A stretch of 64,000 nucleotides of DNA from Tulasnella sp. 424 (lineage: Eukaryota > Basidiomycota > Agaricomycetes > Cantharellales > Tulasnellaceae). A model generated the notes under the pieces. That model saw only the letters and a program-made list of their open reading frames with translations, did not search any database and was not told where the DNA came from. Shown piece after piece: positions 62,719-64,000 of the stretch. The translations under genes and the position numbers were made by a program. Position 1 is the stretch's first letter, and the number at the start of each line of letters is the position of its first letter. The DNA is taken from NCBI GenBank assembly GCA_019633425.1, contig WSUB01000074.1, forward strand, positions 831 to 64,830, given 5' to 3'.

Positions 62719-63780
62719 TGCAGATGTCAAGTGAAGACGATACTAAACAACTTGAAGGCTCGAACAACTTATCTTTCTGCTGAATTTATACCTTGCCAGC
62801 TGCCGCCATGCCGATGTACGGAGTTTCACTTTACTCTGGTCGGCCGAGTCCACAGTATGAGAGTCGTTGAATGCGGGAAATTCAAGAACAAGTTCCAATG
62901 TCTCAATCAAGCAGGCGGTCTGTCAGAAGGAGTAGATTAGAACTCAGGAGCGAATCATGGATCGAGTTCGGCGATATTGAGGGCACACGACCATTTCGAA
63001 AGTTGCTGAAAGAATCAGCAAACCTCGTGAAACAGATCAAAACGCCCAAGCCGTCCTCTCAGTTGAACGGGTTTGTTCGACTCCGACGAAAGCGGGAACC
63101 ACAGAAGGCATTACTGAATGCTAAGCTTGAAAGTATCATGTGGATCATAGACGCTGCTAGACCTTCCCCGAATACCCCGGCGGCATCGGCAGCAAAAGGA
63201 CCTTCTCTATCTCACACGGACCTGATCTCGGAACCAGAGGGTGAGATGAGAGCCTGAAACAAACTCTATTGTATATCTAGAGTCCTTTCGAAGATCAGTG
63301 TGCGTCGGTGCCTGACTGATTCTCGTGCTGGTGGACTGCGTATCCGTGGGTGGACCTACGTGTGAATCGGAGCCCATTCGCCCGACGTCCTCCCGACCGG
63401 ATTTCAAACGAACTATCCAAAAATAGCTGAGCCGCAAGCCGTTTAGCCAGAAGGAGGAAAGGCATAGTAGATGTGGGCCACCTATGAAGTGATCCCGGGC
63501 TGTATTGCGCGTTTCTCTCATCGTCGGGCAATCTCCTCCAGTTGTTACGGCAGCTCTCGTTGGGAATCTTTATCAATATGTGCCTTAGAGAGCTTTAGAT
63601 GCTCTGAGACAACACAGGTGACTGGAAGACTTGGGACCTGAAGTCTGGGGGGTCGTAAATAATACCAGACGCGGTCAGATCCCTTCCGGCCGCCGCCAGG
63701 ATCGTTCTTCTTCCTTTGCTCCTTGTTGCTTCTATAGCTTCTTTCATACATGGTCTTTGCTCATTGTTACTTCTGCAGAC
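62719..63780. other. Intergenic region at the right end
   Basis: SSP12 upstream sequence, then about 900 bases without a supported gene. A plus-strand open frame of 128 codons with ATG at 62871-63257 shows no recognisable domain and has compositionally plain, basic sequence; it is not called. Confidence 0.45.
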
Positions 63781-64000
63781 CTGGAGCACGGTCAGCCTCA
63801 GTTTGATTATCCCATGTGCCTGGGCATGGGCCGGGTGGCGGTTCTGGAGCGACATATAACAAGGTTACGAGGTGAGAAGGAATTTCAAACACTAAATCTC
63901 ACCATCATAAGTAGTGATTAGATTTCATGCGATATGTCGGGCTATTGAGGAGATTGTCGGTGTCGTTTCGGACCAGATGCCGCTTCTCAGTGAAGCTCAA
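63781..64000 (+). CDS. Possible first exons of a gene leaving the right edge
   Basis: A good donor (CGAG/GTGAGA at 63872) and an acceptor (GTGATTAG, ending 63920) enclose an intron of about 50 nt with a CACTAAATC branch-like site. After the acceptor two frames stay open to the edge; one reads HAICRAIEEIVGVVSDQMP, which looks protein-like. Start codon, frame and family are unresolved. Confidence 0.2.

Noticed and set aside
62871..63257. 128-codon plus-strand frame with an ATG
   Set aside because: No domain, signal peptide or conserved motif; could be a real small gene but nothing in the sequence supports it.

Overview
The window looks like nuclear DNA of a basidiomycete fungus, most likely an Agaricomycete. 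Coding sequence is cut into many short exons by introns of about 50-75 bases with GT(A/G)NGT donors and CT(A/G)A(C/T) branch sites. It carries a homologue of the endosomal mRNA-transport protein Rrm4, and its other conserved genes are fungal. No virus, plasmid, CRISPR array, rRNA or convincing tRNA was seen. Exon coordinates were worked out by hand from splice signals, frame continuity and family conservation; every multi-exon model below sums to a whole number of codons.

Layout. 1-5211: three tandem F-box/leucine-rich genes (first cut by the left edge, third with an early stop). 5753-9215: a two-RRM Gbp2/Hrb1-like RNA-binding protein. 10534-14056: three tandem, apparently intact MAPEG membrane-enzyme genes in very short exons, interleaved with broken copies of the end of the neighbouring separase gene. 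14401-22343: separase (20 exons, 2285 aa). 24156-24934: a small secreted protein (SSP). 25739-38171: a dense housekeeping block: EFM7-like methyltransferase, LSM8, FMT1, RIX7, NOC4 and the condensin subunit YCG1. 38414-54339: an SSP cluster. 55596-59387: RRM4. 59992-61677: TSR3 and mitochondrial ribosomal protein mL41. 61839-62718: another SSP. 62719-64000: mostly empty, perhaps the start of a gene leaving the right edge.

The most unusual content is the SSP family: ten intact paralogues (189-234 aa) and at least two remnants. All have a signal peptide, four conserved cysteines and a shared core (GWNF..GG, HPWKPL, TTTW.AG, FLAC, SC.KTKL). Plus-strand and minus-strand members differ in exon layout. 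I do not recognise the family, and it is the best candidate here for something undescribed.

The housekeeping genes share themes. RIX7 (60S assembly) and NOC4 (40S assembly) share a 110-base divergent promoter. TSR3 (18S rRNA modification) and mL41 (mitoribosome) share another, and LSM8 and FMT1 a third. Separase and condensin, both needed for chromosome segregation, lie about 12 kb apart.
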